Position numbers and translations under genes: made by a program. Under the pieces are notes generated by a model. The model had not been told where the DNA came from. It did no database searches and was given only the letters and a program-made list of their open reading frames with translations. Positions 11,635 through 22,662 of a DNA stretch of 64,000 nucleotides are shown piece after piece. How positions within the stretch are numbered: position 1 is the first letter of the stretch; every line of letters begins with the position of its first letter. Source of the DNA: Crotalaria pallida (Eukaryota; Streptophyta; Magnoliopsida; Fabales; Fabaceae); contig CM075651.1 in the NCBI GenBank assembly GCA_037953625.1, positions 161,333,501 to 161,397,500 of the forward strand. The letters run 5' to 3'.

Positions 11635-11810
11635 CTTAACCCAAGGGTTGAGGATAAGAGGTTAAAAAATAGAAAAAAAAAAAGTATTGGAAACATAAAG
11701 TTATTAAGTTCCAAGTCTTAAATGTTTAAGTTTTTAATGCAAAAATTCTTTATAAAGCTAAGGGCTGAGATTAAGAAAAGGTTAAGAAAATCCTTTGACA
11801 AATTATTATT
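11635..11810. repeat. Small dispersed repeat, copy 2 of 3
   Basis: It runs from TTGCTTAACCCAAGGGTTGA to GGCTGAGATTAAGAAAAGG and is inverted relative to 34975-35135, with which it shares AAGTCTTAAATGTTTAAG and neighbouring sequence. See also 6960-7140. Confidence 0.55.
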
Positions 11811-12212
11811 AATCTAAAATATGAATAACATGGTAATTCAGGACCAATGAATAATTACTTCCCTTATGGGGTGCTTCACATATCAACTCAATTTTTTTTT
11901 AAATGATCTTAAATATAAATAAAGCTTAATAAATTTTTTATTATTAAATGTCAATACTATTTTTAAAATTCCTTTATCTAAAATTGATTAACTCAAATAT
12001 ATTTTTGTTTTATTTCGAATAATACATTTAATTTTTAGTGGATATATAATAAAAATAATTCAGATGATTATTTTTTTTCATAATAAAATCAAAAAAAAAT
12101 ATACTTAACTAAGTAATTCCTTAACGTTAATGTTGTTAGTTATTAGATTTAATTATAAACAAAACATGAACGAGTACTTCTTAATGAAAAAAAGTACTTT
12201 TCATATTGACAA

Positions 12213-12295
12213 ATTTTTTTTTTGAGCAACAAATATAAAAGAAATTCATTAAACAGGCACAATCAAGCGTCATCATACTTAACCAAGACCCCACC
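12213..12295 (-). mobile_element. Short truncated retroposon with target duplication
   Basis: An 83 bp insertion begins (plus strand) with a T run, so its A tail is on the minus strand. It is flanked by a perfect 13 bp duplication, TTCATATTGACAA (12200-12212 and 12296-12308). On the minus strand it reads AATGAATTTCTTTTATATTT before the tail, like a LINE 3' end. It is a 5'-truncated non-LTR insertion. Confidence 0.7.
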
Positions 12296-13904
12296 TTCAT
12301 ATTGACAAGTTGACAAAGAAATTGACATGTCAGTTGCTCATACTTCTATTTCGGAGGATAATTGATGGGCAACCTCTTTAATGCTTTTGATTGAGTTTTT
12401 CAACTCATGCACCATTTAATTTGTTCAAGTGAAAGTTCAATTCTTTTTTACGTTGACTTATTTTTACTTTCAACAAAATCTGGTTTGTATATGGTTTTAA
12501 TTTGAACCAGATCAGACCCAGTTTGAACCAACAGTATTATAGCGCTAGTTCTGTGATGGTTCGAACCAAAGACGGTGGCTCACCCGTTCTTCAACGGCGA
12601 CACCACTTCATACTGCGGTACCTAATCGAGTTTCGATGGATCTGTGACGGCAACATATTTAGGTGACGAACACTTGTCCTGTCCCCACCTTCGGTCTCCC
12701 ATATCTCTGAATCACTCCCCCACTCTAAACCACCACAGCTCACTTAACTAGCTAACAATAAGTGACAAATAGCATTTAACATTTACACATATAAACAAGT
12801 AATAAGTCATCACATCTTATCAAACACAACTATCTTACACATAAATGATATGATGCATGATGAGTGTTTCATGATATAATGTATGTGGATCTAGATTCTA
12901 GACTCATCATATCATACCCTACTCCTCAATTCAAAATCATTATGTGCCACAAGCATGATCAATAATTAATCAATACTCATGTTCAAACCAAAATTAGCTT
13001 CATCCTCGAAAAGCGATCAAGATGTACAAAAAGTATCCTGTAGGATGTCAACACCTTTCCAGTGCATATCATGACATTCTCTCACCGATCATGGTAATGA
13101 AAAGAGGTTGTCAGAAATCAATCGGTTTGCTTTGCCATCCAGGATGCAGCCTGAATCATCACTGAACCACCTCGTCCAATTGACCCTCTACACTTGATGG
13201 TAAACACCACCAAGTCGTCATTTCCCATACTCTACTGTATATTTCCATTCCCTCAAATCCCTCCTCCATTAAGACAGTATCATGATTCATGCTACTAATC
13301 GTCCACGGTTAGTTGTTAAAATCTTTTAAACATTTTAAAATATTTTATTTATCTTTCATCTCATCATAAATCACTTCAATTTCAATTACTTTGGCTCTAT
13401 TTCGCTAACTCTTCAAGTAGTGATGACCTCCGGAATCCGGACCACCATAACATATTACTAGGAATTATTCCATTAATTGTCACTCAATCATAACAACATT
13501 ATTCTTTTCTCTTGTTGATTCTCTCATCATTATTCTTCACTCAATCGCACAATGGGTTGAGCACAATGGATTGATGCAATGTGTAGCCTGGATTTGGTTA
13601 GTTCTTTCTAGGTTGTAGCTCAGATTAAAATGCTGATGCTGGTTATGGTTAAAAAGGTCAGGGAGGTTTTGACGTAGGTCAGCATTGCGGTGGATAGAGC
13701 GAGGCTGTGATATATGAAGGCTAACAGTGTCCTGGGTGGAGGAGTGGGAGTTGAAGATGGTGATCATTGTGAACAAGGGGAACACTCTCTCTACGTAACC
13801 TTCTCTTTGTCAAGTGTCATAGTTCTCACAAAGAATGTGAAAAATTTTCTTTCTTGCATATTGTTGTCGTATTGTTTGCTACAAGTTGATGAGTGCCTAA
13901 GTTA

Positions 13905-14190
13905 AAAGTCATATATATAGAACATCTTCTAGAAGAAATCTTTGGTTCTATATATATGACATTTTATATTTCCTATGCATCATTAATTGTTTTTTTTTTT
14001 GCCCTTATTAAATGTTTTGACTAACTATGTTTTTTTGTTATTCATTAATGAATGTGAACTTTCCAAGTAAAGTGGAGGGGTAAAATTGTAATGTTACAAT
14101 ATATTCTCATAAAATTCACAAAACTAACCACTTTCCTTGGTCCGGGGAATACGGTTAAGTATGCCATATATAGGATCGGATGAAGTATAT
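13905..14190. mobile_element. Degenerate Stowaway-like MITE
   Basis: The interior is the reverse complement of the MITE at 43192-43457 (shared words: GGTAAAATTGTAATGTTACA, TTAAATGTTTTGACTA, ATTCATAA-type ends). The termini are worn: the expected CTCCCTCCG ends are only partly visible (GGATCGGATGAAGTAT on the right). Boundaries are approximate. Confidence 0.5.
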
Positions 14191-14324
14191 GATTTCCGCA
14201 TATGATGCATTTCTCTGCCAAATAGAAAATTAAATTTTAGATTTTTAATAAAATTAGTTCCTTAAATAAATAAAATAGTCAAAATAATAAGAGGAAAAAA
14301 AAAGAATTGAAAAGCACAGACAAA

Positions 14325-14775
14325 TAGTATTCTTTTTGGACCCTACCCATATTACTCTTTGGCCCTTATTACTCTTTCCACTTGAAACAGTCAATTTCCG
14401 CCTTATGCAAGTCGTATTATCTCCCGCCTTTCCAAAGTCGTAAATAAAATAGAGTATTCCGCCTTTCATCAAGCGGAAACATTAAAAATTTGTTATATAC
14501 CAAAATTGTCCATCCGTTCATTCACGTACAAAAAAGAGGTGGAGGGTTCACGGAGGGCCATTTCTGGGATTTCAACATTTTAATTGTTCCACTTCTTAAA
14601 AGGCGGAAGTATTTCCGCTTTTAAATAGTTGGTAATTCTTCCGCCTTATGCAAATCGGTAGTAAATTAAAATAGTTTCCGCCTTTTGAAAATCGGAAATC
14701 ATCTTTCGCCTCCATAAAATTGGTAAATTAATGGCAACTCGGGACTAAAGAGTAACGAGTGGGGGCTAAAAAGAA
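14325..14775. mobile_element. Foldback element with TTCCGCCTT repeats
   Basis: The left end (TTCTTTTTGGACCCTACCCA..TTACTCTTTGGCCC) and right end (GACTAAAGAGTAACGAGT..GGGGCTAAAAAGAAAAAC) are inverse of each other over about 50 bp. Internally the motifs TTCCGCCTT and GGCGGAA recur in both orientations with AAATCGG-like words. The style recalls the Pack-MULE at 22663-23816, whose arms carry repeated TTTTTCCGT motifs. Flanks AGACAAATA and AAAAACAAT are at best a decayed target duplication. Confidence 0.5.
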
Positions 14776-15921
14776 AAACTCAAAAACAATAAAATTTACA
14801 TGATCCAGACAATGCGAGCCCAAAAGGAACTAATAGACCACTCGTAAAATACCAGGAAGAAGCGCAATAAAATTCTCAACCGTGGGAGGCAAATTTGGGA
14901 AATATAAACATTTGTTTTTTCTACTCAAGTCTCAATGTGGGAACTTCATTTACCATCACTGTAATGAGGACAAAGGAAACGAACAAGCAAAGGGACCTCA
15001 CATTTGCCAACGAACCTAACATTTTGTTTGCTCAGGTTCGTTCTACTGCACAACTCATTTTATTATGCAGTATAAATTTCAGCATTGACCTCGCTTTATT
15101 TCTTTGCTTATATCAACTTTTAGTTTGAATTATACCCTACAGTATAACAACCCATCTCAGAAAAAAGCAACCTTTAGCATACTATCAAGAGCAATGTTGA
15201 TATAGGGAAGTGCACTATCTTTCTATATGTGGACTAAAGATAGCAACAACCTAATAAGTTTTATAAGAAATACTATCTTGAAGTAATTTTAGTCCTTTGC
15301 CTATTTGGCCTTTTGTGCTACATATAAAACTCAGGTTGTCCCTGTTTTTGACTAGGTTTCTGGTATTGACATATAAGCAAAATTAGTAGAAAGGGTATAT
15401 AGAAAACATAAAAGTAATTTTTGGGAGACAGACATTAAAAAAAAGAGCTTGTGACAAAATGATCCTAAAGTTTAAGAACTTGACACATAATTAAACCCAA
15501 TAGGTATCGAGCACTTGAGACTTATTGCTGACTTCATTACACACTCGAGTATAAATACTACAAATCTAATACGGCACATCACAGCAGAGTTAGAAATTTC
15601 GAACTAACTACTTTTGGTTAGTCAGTTTGAATGTTTGTTCATTAGAATTAAGCAAATAGAAATTCTAGCAAAAATGCAACATACTAGTTTCTTTCCACGC
15701 TATCTAACTTACTGACCCTTTGATAATGTAGCCAAAAGGGTATCTGAGGATACAATCAAGTTGACAAATTTATCTGGTTTTATGCTGAAAATCTTGTATA
15801 AATTACATAAAAACATGTGGTAATCTGTTCCTTGAAAGGGCTGCATGTTTGGTATGACAGGAAGTATAAGAAGTCCCACATCGTGAGAAGCCTAGAGTTT
15901 ATATATCCAGAATTTATATAT
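14776..15921. other. Gene-free region left of the LTR element
   Basis: No gene is seen. Just before the LTR element, at about 15869-15916, the sequence AAGTCCCACATCG...GAGTTTATATATCC is partly repeated on the other side of the element (22528-22545). The LTR element therefore inserted into an older repeat that carries tandem or inverted copies of this word. Confidence 0.45.
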
Positions 15922-17509
15922 TGTTCTGTAGTTTATGGTGGGAGGTTGACTCGAAGGTTGACTGGAAGGTTGTCCGGTCGGTAGACTGGGAGGTTGTCTC
16001 CTTGGCTGGTCTAGCTAATTGTTAAGTCTCTGAGGTAGGGTGGATTGACTTGCTGACGTGGATGCTTTGGCTGGGGAGGTTGACCGGTCCGAGCGAGCAG
16101 AAGCGAACCGGGTCAGTTGATCCGGTCTTGATGAAACATCACGACGTGGGTCGTGGGTTGTTGTAGCTGGCGGGGGTGGCCCCGGTCCTACGAACCCCCT
16201 AGTGAAAAGGGGATCAAGCCACACGTAGTTCTTGAGAATAGAGGGAGAGAAGTGGGAGAGGGGAGAATCAGGTCGGCCCGGAAGGAGGAGTGAGGGGGAG
16301 AGGTTGTCTCTGGCCTTCCCTTTGCACCATTCAGGTGAGGGGTATTTATAGTGGAAAATGGGTTGTGATGGCCATCAGGGGTCATGTCGTCGATTAGACG
16401 TCGTCGCCCTTGTCAGTCGGCGGAGTCAGTTAGAGCCAGAGGTTTGGAAGTGACACTTGATGTGACTCACTGCGACCGGGTGGTCGTGGAGCAAGTAAGG
16501 AAGGACCGTGTTTTGGACCGGTCCGGTCGTGGGGACCTCAATAGGTCTTCGATGTATGCTCGAGGAATGTCAAGAGAAACCTTCCTTTATGGGCCGGTCT
16601 GGTTGAGAGGTCGAAAGGGAGGACCTTCCTTTAGCCGGTCCTAGCTGGGATGTCGTGGGACCGGTCCTCGTTAGGAGGTTGGGAGGTCATGGGAGACCTT
16701 CCCTCAACCGGTCCTCGTTAGGAGGTTGGGAGGTCATGGGAGACCTTCCCTCAACCGGTCCTCGTTGGGAGGTTGTGGGACCGGTCCTCGTTAGGAGGTT
16801 GGGAGGTCATGGGAGACCTTCCCTCAACCGGTCCTTATTGGGAGGTTGTGGGACCGGTCCTCGTTAGGAAGTTGGGAGGTCGTGGGACCGGTCCTCGTTA
16901 GGATGTTGGGAGGTCATGGGAGACCTTCCCTCAACCGGTCCTTGTTGGGAGGTCGTGGGACCGGTCCTCGTTAGGAGGTTGGGAGGTCATGGGAGACCTT
17001 CCCTCAACCGGTCCTTGTTGGGAGGTTGACCGGTCCTCGTTAGGAGGTTGGGAGGTCATGGGAGGACCTTCCCTCAACCGGTCCTTGTTGGGAGGTCGTG
17101 GGACCGGTCCTCGTTAGGAGGTTGGGAGGTCATGGGAGGACCTTCCATCAACCGGTCCTTGTTAGGAGGTTGAGAGGTTGTGGGACCGGTCCTCGTTAGG
17201 ATGTTGGGAGTCGTGGGACCGGTCCTCGTTAGGAGGTTGGGAGGTCATGGGAGACCTTCCCTCAACCGGTCCTTGTTGGGAGGTCTTTGGATCGTCCTCG
17301 TTAGGAGGTTGGGAGGTCATGGGAGACCTTCCCTCAACCGGTCCTTGTTGGGAGGTCGTGGGACCGGTCCTCATTAGGAGGTTGGGAGGTCATGGGAGGA
17401 CCTTCCATCAACCGGTCCTTGTTAGGAGGTTGAGAGGTTGTGGGACCGGTCCTCGTTAGGAGGTTGGGAGGTCATGGGAGGACCTTCCATTTTAAGGTTC
17501 CTCAGAACA
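15922..17509 (-). repeat. 3' LTR of the non-autonomous element
   Basis: A 1588 bp repeat. The first 720 bp (plus coordinates) are unique sequence; from about 16640 on it is a tandem array of a roughly 70 bp unit containing ACCGGTCCTCGTTAGGAGG, GGGAGGTCATGGGAGACC and TTCCCTCAACCGG. It differs from the other LTR by scattered substitutions, by array copy number and by a roughly 24 bp indel near 16510 (present at 21435-21458 in the other copy). Confidence 0.88.
16343..16350 (-). promoter_or_regulatory. LTR TATA box
   Basis: Minus-strand sequence CACTATAAATACCCC is a strong plant TATA box inside the LTR; the same sequence is at 21259-21266 in the other LTR. Transcription would start about 30 bp further along the minus strand, which agrees with the orientation given by the primer site and polypurine tract. 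Confidence 0.7.
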
Positions 17510-17521
17510 GTTGCCCCCAGA
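17510..17521 (-). promoter_or_regulatory. Polypurine tract of the non-autonomous element
   Basis: On the minus strand CTGGGGGCAAC lies directly against the LTR start TGTTCTG, the position of the plus-strand primer for LTR retrotransposons. Related G-rich words precede TGTTATGG at 17748 and CATATGG near 18240, suggesting duplicated tract-like modules. Confidence 0.6.
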
Positions 17522-18074
17522 CTGGTAGGTCGGTCGGTGTCCGAGCGAGTTGCCGGTCTAAGTCCACGACCTTCCAAGTACACGACCTTCCAAGTATTTT
17601 AGGAATGTATTTTTCGGACACTAAGGAAAACGTCATTAGCCGGCCTGGTCCGATCGGACACTAGGGAAACGCCACGACCCGGCCCGGTCCGATTGGACAC
17701 TACGGGGGGATGTCATGTGTGCGTGATTTGACTTAGGTACCTCCATAACAGTTGCCCTCCAGACGGGAAGCCGTTCACGTGGTGAAGCGGGTTGCCTGTC
17801 TTACTGATGTGGTTAAAGCTTGGGTGCCGCATGAAATCGGTACCGTTCCGCGTGGAATTAGTGGCGGGTCAATCACTTCGTCCAGGTCGGGTTCTCCTTG
17901 ACCGGTCCGGGTGTGGAGCCTTTACTCGGTTTCTCCACCTCTCGGGGTTCAGAAGGCCGAGCTAGCTGGCGCCCCTTTAGGGAGCTTGAGCTAGACCAGG
18001 TAAGCTATGCTTGATTCAGATGCTGGTACGTGTGGACAAAGGGCTGGGTCTGTGTGGGCGGAGGGAAGCCACTC

Positions 18075-18082
18075 TTTTTATA
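18075..18082 (-). promoter_or_regulatory. Second TATA-like box in the element interior
   Basis: Minus-strand sequence GGCTATAAAAAGAGTGG resembles a plant TATA box and lies in GC-rich spacer between two polypurine-like modules. It may be a relic of an older LTR within the element. Function is unproven. Confidence 0.4.
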
Positions 18083-18679
18083 GCCTAGTCCGCGCCTGCT
18101 TCCATGTAGGGAAGGCGTGTCCGTGTGAGGTCTAAGAGACCGGTCCGAGCGAACGGGTGAACGCCTCGGTTGGGTCCATGTCAGCGTGCGACGTAGGGCA
18201 TGGTTACCAGTAGGTCCCATAGGGGATTTTCCCATATGCCTCCCAGGACGGGAGGCCGGTCGCGCAGTCAGCCCGGGCTCACGGTCTTGCTTATTGAGAC
18301 GCGGGGTAGGAATTTGTAAACTTGTGGCCTGTCTGATATTTGCGATCAGCCTGCTGGTCTAACTATTTGTAAACTTGTGGATATTTTCGTTTTCACATGA
18401 TTGGATAAAATTTGGTTTTGGCTTGACAGAAGTGAGGTTCTGCTCCTACGTATCCCTTATGAGGTGGGAATCAAAGCCACGTAGTTCTATTTTAAACGTA
18501 AGGAACACTCAACTCATGGTTAGTCCCGTTACTGTAAGATGGGGGGAGCTCAAGGTAAAATGGTGGTGGGGGAGCTCTCTTTCGGGTTTGTATTTATTCA
18601 CATTGATGGTAATGCCTTCTTTAAGTAATGTGGATATTATCTCACCCTGGTACAAGGTGGGAGAGTGATTTTGCTTGAA

Positions 18680-19710
18680 ATTTTTCACTCGGCCCGGTAC
18701 TAAGTAAGGAGTACTCTCATAAAAATTCGATACATGTTGGTGATGATTTTTTTTTACTCTGCCCTGTACTAGGTGGTGTGGACCGGTAATCGGTGGTGAA
18801 ACCTGAGAGATATTCTATTTTTCACCCGGCCCGGTATCCGGTGGTGAATTCTTTTAGACGATTTTTCACTCGGCCCGGTACCTGGTGGTGAAATTCATTT
18901 GGGCGATTTTTCACTCGGCCCGGTACTCGGCGGTGAAATCTCGTGAAAAATTCTATTTTTCACTCGGCCCTGTATCCGGTGGTGAAATTCATTTGGACGA
19001 TTTTTCACTCGGCCCGGTATCCGGTGGTGAAATTTCGTGAAAAAATCTACTTTTCACTCGGCCCGATATCCGGTGGTGAAATTCATTTGGACGATTTTTC
19101 ACTCGGCTCGACACTCGGCAGTGAAATCTCGTTGAAAAATTCTGATTTTCACTTGGCCCGGTACCCGGCGGTGATTCATTTGGACAAGATGAATTTCACT
19201 CGGCCCGACACTCGGCAGTGAAATCTCGTTGAAAAATTCTGATTTTCACTCGGCCCGGTACCCGGCGGTGATTCATTTGGACAAGATGAATTTCACTCGG
19301 CCCGGTACCCAGCGGTTAAATCTCTTGTAAAAATTCTATTTTTCACTCTGCCCGGTACCGGGTGGTGATTCATTTGGACAAGAATTTTCACTCCGCCCGG
19401 TACCCGGTGGAGAAATCTCTTGTAAAAATTTAATTTTTCACTCTGCTCGGTACCGGATGGTGATTCATTTGGACAAGAATTTTCACTCCGTCCGGTACCC
19501 GGTGGTGAAATCTCTTGTAAAAATTCTATTTTTCACTCTGCCCGGTACCGGGTGGTGATTCATTTGGACAAGAATTTTCACTCGGTCCGGTACCGGGTGG
19601 TGAAATTCATGTGGAAAAGTTTTCACTCGGCCGGTGCTCGATGGTGATTCATTTGGACATGAATTTTCACTCGGCCCGGTATTCGGCGGTGAAATCTCGT
19701 GAAAAATTCT
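18680..19710. repeat. Tandem array of about 20 short palindromic units
   Basis: About twenty units of 44-50 bp each contain TTTCACTCGGCCCGGTA followed by CCCGGTGGTGAAA, joined by AT-rich linkers such as ATTCATTTGGACGA. TTTCAC at one side and GTGAAA at the other make each unit an imperfect hairpin with a CCGGTACCGG-like centre. Long frames across it are an effect of the repeat, not genes. Confidence 0.85.
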
Positions 19711-20150
19711 ATTTTTCTCTCTCTTTTTTTTTGGGACCTTTGCCTCCTTGTACTTAATAGCTTCTTCTCGTAATACACAACTTTTAGATTTTTCAGCCGG
19801 AAAAAATCTTTAAGTACCTCAACTCTTCCCTTTTATGGGTGGGGGTTGTGCGTTTGCGTTTCATTTATGGCCCTTCCTTACCTTTTAAGAAGGTTTGAGG
19901 TTTAGCCACGCTCATTCGACCGGTGGCTAGTCGGGCGACGGGAACGCCTGTTTGAGAGGGTCGCACGATGATGATAAATCTTTCTATCTCTTTGACATTA
20001 TGCCAGGAGAGGTGGTCAACCTTCCAGCATTTTACACTGATGGTCGACCTTTTTAATTTAAGTCTTGCAATGGAGTCACATTGAGCATAGGTGGAGTCTT
20101 GCATCAGGAACCGAACGGTAATGGTTCATTGCCTTATGGAATTATTGTGC
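19711..20150. other. Unique interior segment of the LTR element
   Basis: This links the two tandem arrays. A minus-strand frame (19865-20104, 79 codons) is open but shows no gag-type zinc knuckle or other domain. No function is assigned. Confidence 0.4.
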
Positions 20151-20720
20151 GAAATAATGAAGTTACATTGAGTGGGTCACCCGGCTATGATAAGAGGGGT
20201 CGACCTCTACAGGTGGTTCACCCGAACATAAAATGGAGGAGGCACCCGACCATGATAAGGGGGGTTGACCTCTATGATTTGAATAGGAGGTCGCCCGGCC
20301 ATGATATGGGGGGTCAAGCTCTACGTAGTGGACGGGTGGTTCACCCGGACATAAAATGGAGGAGGTCACCCGACCATGATAAGGGGGGTTGACCTCCACG
20401 GGTGGTTCACCCGGACATAACATGGAGGAGGTCACCCGGCCATGATATGAGGGGGTCCACCTCTATGATTTGAATAGGAGGTCGCCCGACCATGATATGG
20501 GGGGTCGAGCTCTACGTCGTGGACGGGTGGTTCACCCGGACATAAAATGGAGGAGGTCACCCGGCCATGATAAGGGGGATTGACCTCCACGGGTGGTTCA
20601 CCCGGACATAACATGGAGGAGGTCACCCGGCCATGATATGAGGGGGTCCATCTCTATGATTTGAATAGGCGGTTGCCCGACCATGATATGGGGGGTCGAG
20701 CTCTACGTCGTGAAAGGGTG
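20150..20720. repeat. Tandem array, unit about 191 bp
   Basis: The word TCTATGATTTGAATAGG recurs near 20271, 20462 and 20653, giving a period of about 191 bp. Each unit carries sub-repeats (GGTGGTTCACCCGGACATAA, GGTCACCCGGCCATGATA). The array is limited to the LTR element interior. Confidence 0.8.
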
Positions 20721-20814
20721 GTTACCCATAGAGGGTCTACGTGTCGTCTCGGAAGTGGTGTCTTCGTTTCGCGATTGTGGATTCTTCTTCGCTAGAATCT
20801 GGTTAATATAGGTA

Positions 20815-20837
20815 GGTAAGACCACGGTGGGCGCAAA
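20815..20837 (-). promoter_or_regulatory. Primer binding site of the non-autonomous element
   Basis: Directly inside the LTR the minus strand reads TTTGCGCCCACCGTGGTC. It resembles the GGCGCCCACCGTGG primer site seen in many plant Gypsy-type elements, with one G missing near the start. This fixes the element's orientation. Confidence 0.6.
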
Positions 20838-22485
20838 TGTTCTGTAGTTTATGGTGGGAGGTTGACTCGAAGGTTGACTGGAAGGTTGTCCGGTCGGTAG
20901 ACTGGGAGGTTGTCTCCTTGGCTAGTCCAGCTAATTGTTAAGTCTCTGAGGTAGGGTGGATTGACTTGCTGACGTGGATGCTTTGGCTGGGGAGGTTGAT
21001 CGGTCCGAGCGAGCAGAAGCGAACCGGGTCAGTTGATCCGGTCTTGATGAAACATCACGACGCGGGTCGTGGGTTGTTGTAGCTGGCGGGGGTGGCCCCG
21101 GTCCTACGTACCCCCTAGTGAAAAGGGGATCAAGCCACACGTAGTTCTTGAGAATAGAGGGAGAGAAGTGGGAGAGGGGCGAATCAGGTCGGCCCGGAAG
21201 GAGGAGTGAGGGGGAGAGGTTGTCTCTGGCCTTCCCTTTGCACCATTCAGGTGAGGGGTATTTATAGTGGAAAATGGGTTGTGATGGCCATCAGGGGTCA
21301 TGTCGTCGATTAGACGTCGTCGCCCTTGTCAGTCGGCGGAGTCAGTTAGAGCCAAAGGTTTGGAAGTGACACTTGATGTGACTCACTGCGACCGGGTGGT
21401 CGTGGAGCAAGTAAGGAAGGACCGTGTTTTGGACAGGACCTACCGCGGCGGTTGGGACCGGTCCGGTCGTGGGGACCTCAATAGGTCTTCGATGTATGCT
21501 CGAGGAAGGTCAAGAGAAACCTTCCTTTATGGGCCGGTCCGGTTGAGAGGTCGAAAGGGAGGACCTTCCTTTGGCCGGTCCTAGCTGGGATGTCGTGGGA
21601 TCGGTCCTCGTTAGGAGGTTGGGAGGTCATGGGAGACCTTCCCTCAACCGGTCCTCGTTGGGAGGTCGTGGGACCGGTCCTCGTTAGGAGGTTGGGAGGT
21701 CATGGGAGACCTTCCCTCAACCGGTCCTCGTTGGGAGGTTGTGGGACCGGTCCTCGTTAGGAGGTTGGCCGGTTGGGAGGTTGTGGGACCGGTCCTCGTT
21801 AGGAGGTTGGGAGGTCATGGGAGACCTTCCCTCAACCGGTCCTTGTTGGGAGGTTGTGGGACCGGTCCTCGTTAGGAAGTTGGGAGGTCGTGGGACCGGT
21901 CCTCGTTAGGAGGTTGGGAGGTCATGGGAGACCTTCCCTCAATCGGTCCTTGTTGGGAGGTCGTGGGACCGGTCCTCGTTAGGAGGTTGGGAGGTCATGG
22001 GAGACCTTCCCTCAACCGGCCCTTGTTGGGAGGTTGTGGGACCTTCCCTCAACCGGTCCTTGTTGGGAGGTTGTGGGACCGGTCCTCGTTAGGAGGTTGG
22101 GAGGTCATGGGAGGACCTTCCATCAACCGGTTCTTGTTAGGAGGTTGAGAGGTTGTGGGACCGGTCCTCGTTAGGATGTTGGGAGTCGTGGGACCGGTCC
22201 TCGTTAGGAGGTTGGGAGGTCATGGGAGACCTTCCCTCAACCGGTCCTTGTTGGGAGGTCGTGGGATCGGTCCTCGTTAGGAGGTTGGGAGGTCATGGGA
22301 GACCTTCCCTCAACCGGTCCTTGTTGGGAGGTCGTGGGACCGGTCCTCGTTAGGAGGTTGGGAAGTCATGGGAGGACCTTTCATCAACCGGTCCTTGTTA
22401 GGAGGTTGAGAGGTTGTGGGACCGGTCCTCGTTAGGAGGTTGGGAGGTCATGGGAGGACCTTCCATTTTAAGGTTCCTCAGAACA
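20838..22485 (-). repeat. 5' LTR of the non-autonomous element
   Basis: A 1648 bp repeat, slightly longer than its partner because of array differences and a roughly 24 bp segment at 21435-21458 that the other LTR lacks. The TATA box lies at 21259-21266 on the minus strand. Confidence 0.88.
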
Positions 22486-22545
22486 TATATTAAAAAAAAA
22501 TCCCTTATAGTGACGTAATGTGAACAAGAGTTTATATATCCAGAC

Positions 22546-22547
<2 letters not shown>

Positions 22548-22584
<37 letters not shown>
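22548..22584. repeat. (AT)n microsatellite
   Basis: A nearly pure AT dinucleotide tract between the LTR element and the Pack-MULE. Confidence 0.85.
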
Positions 22585-22589
<5 letters not shown>

Positions 22590-22662
22590 TCCCTCATTGT
22601 AACTTACTAGTGAATACAAGAGTTTATAATTATATGTCCAAATTGAGAAGCAAATATTTAAA

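Larger units (their letters stand above)
10359..13900. other. Gene-free region with decayed repeats
   Basis: No gene is recognised in 3.5 kb. A (TA)n-(GA)n tract lies at about 10882-10926. The open frames at 10749-11129 and 11405-11590 (minus) have no recognisable domain; the first is largely microsatellite translation. From about 12480 to 13550 the base composition is more even and may be an old retroelement, but I see no LTR, gag or pol motif. A minus-strand frame at 13537-13785 is rich in His/Asn/Gln and unrecognised. Confidence 0.45.
15922..22485 (-). mobile_element. Complete non-autonomous LTR retrotransposon (LARD-like)
   Basis: Two long direct repeats (15922-17509 and 20838-22485) begin TGTTCTG and end CAGAACA and are flanked by a 5 bp duplication, TATAT (15917-15921, 22486-22490). 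The element reads on the minus strand. A tRNA-type primer site TTTGCGCCCACCGTGG follows the LTR at 20838, a G-rich polypurine tract CTGGGGGCAAC precedes the LTR at 17509, and a TATA box in each LTR faces the same way. The 3.3 kb interior has no gag, protease, integrase or reverse transcriptase; it consists of GC-rich spacer and two tandem arrays. It must have been mobilised in trans, as for LARDs. About ten substitutions in 700 aligned LTR bases (by eye) indicate fairly recent insertion. The primer-site type suggests a Ty3/Gypsy parent; this is inferred. Confidence 0.88.

Noticed and set aside
13537..13785. 82-codon His/Asn/Gln-rich minus-strand frame as a small secreted protein
   Set aside because: No signal peptide or cysteine pattern, and the overlapping plus-strand frame is equally open; low-complexity translation is more likely.
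16640..17500. Regular repeats resembling a CRISPR array or a repeat protein gene
   Set aside because: The units are contiguous, diverge gradually and lie inside a retrotransposon LTR of a plant genome, with an equal array in the partner LTR. The long frames on both strands simply follow the repeat period.
18005..18235. Minus-strand 76-codon frame as a gag remnant
   Set aside because: No zinc knuckle, no gag-like helices recognised, and it spans the internal TATA-like box; it is probably an effect of GC-rich spacer.
20160..20626. Minus-strand repeat frames (MTSSMLCPGEPPVEV...) as a proline-rich protein gene
   Set aside because: They follow the 191 bp tandem unit of the LTR element, recur at each unit and start inside it; no promoter or domain supports a gene.
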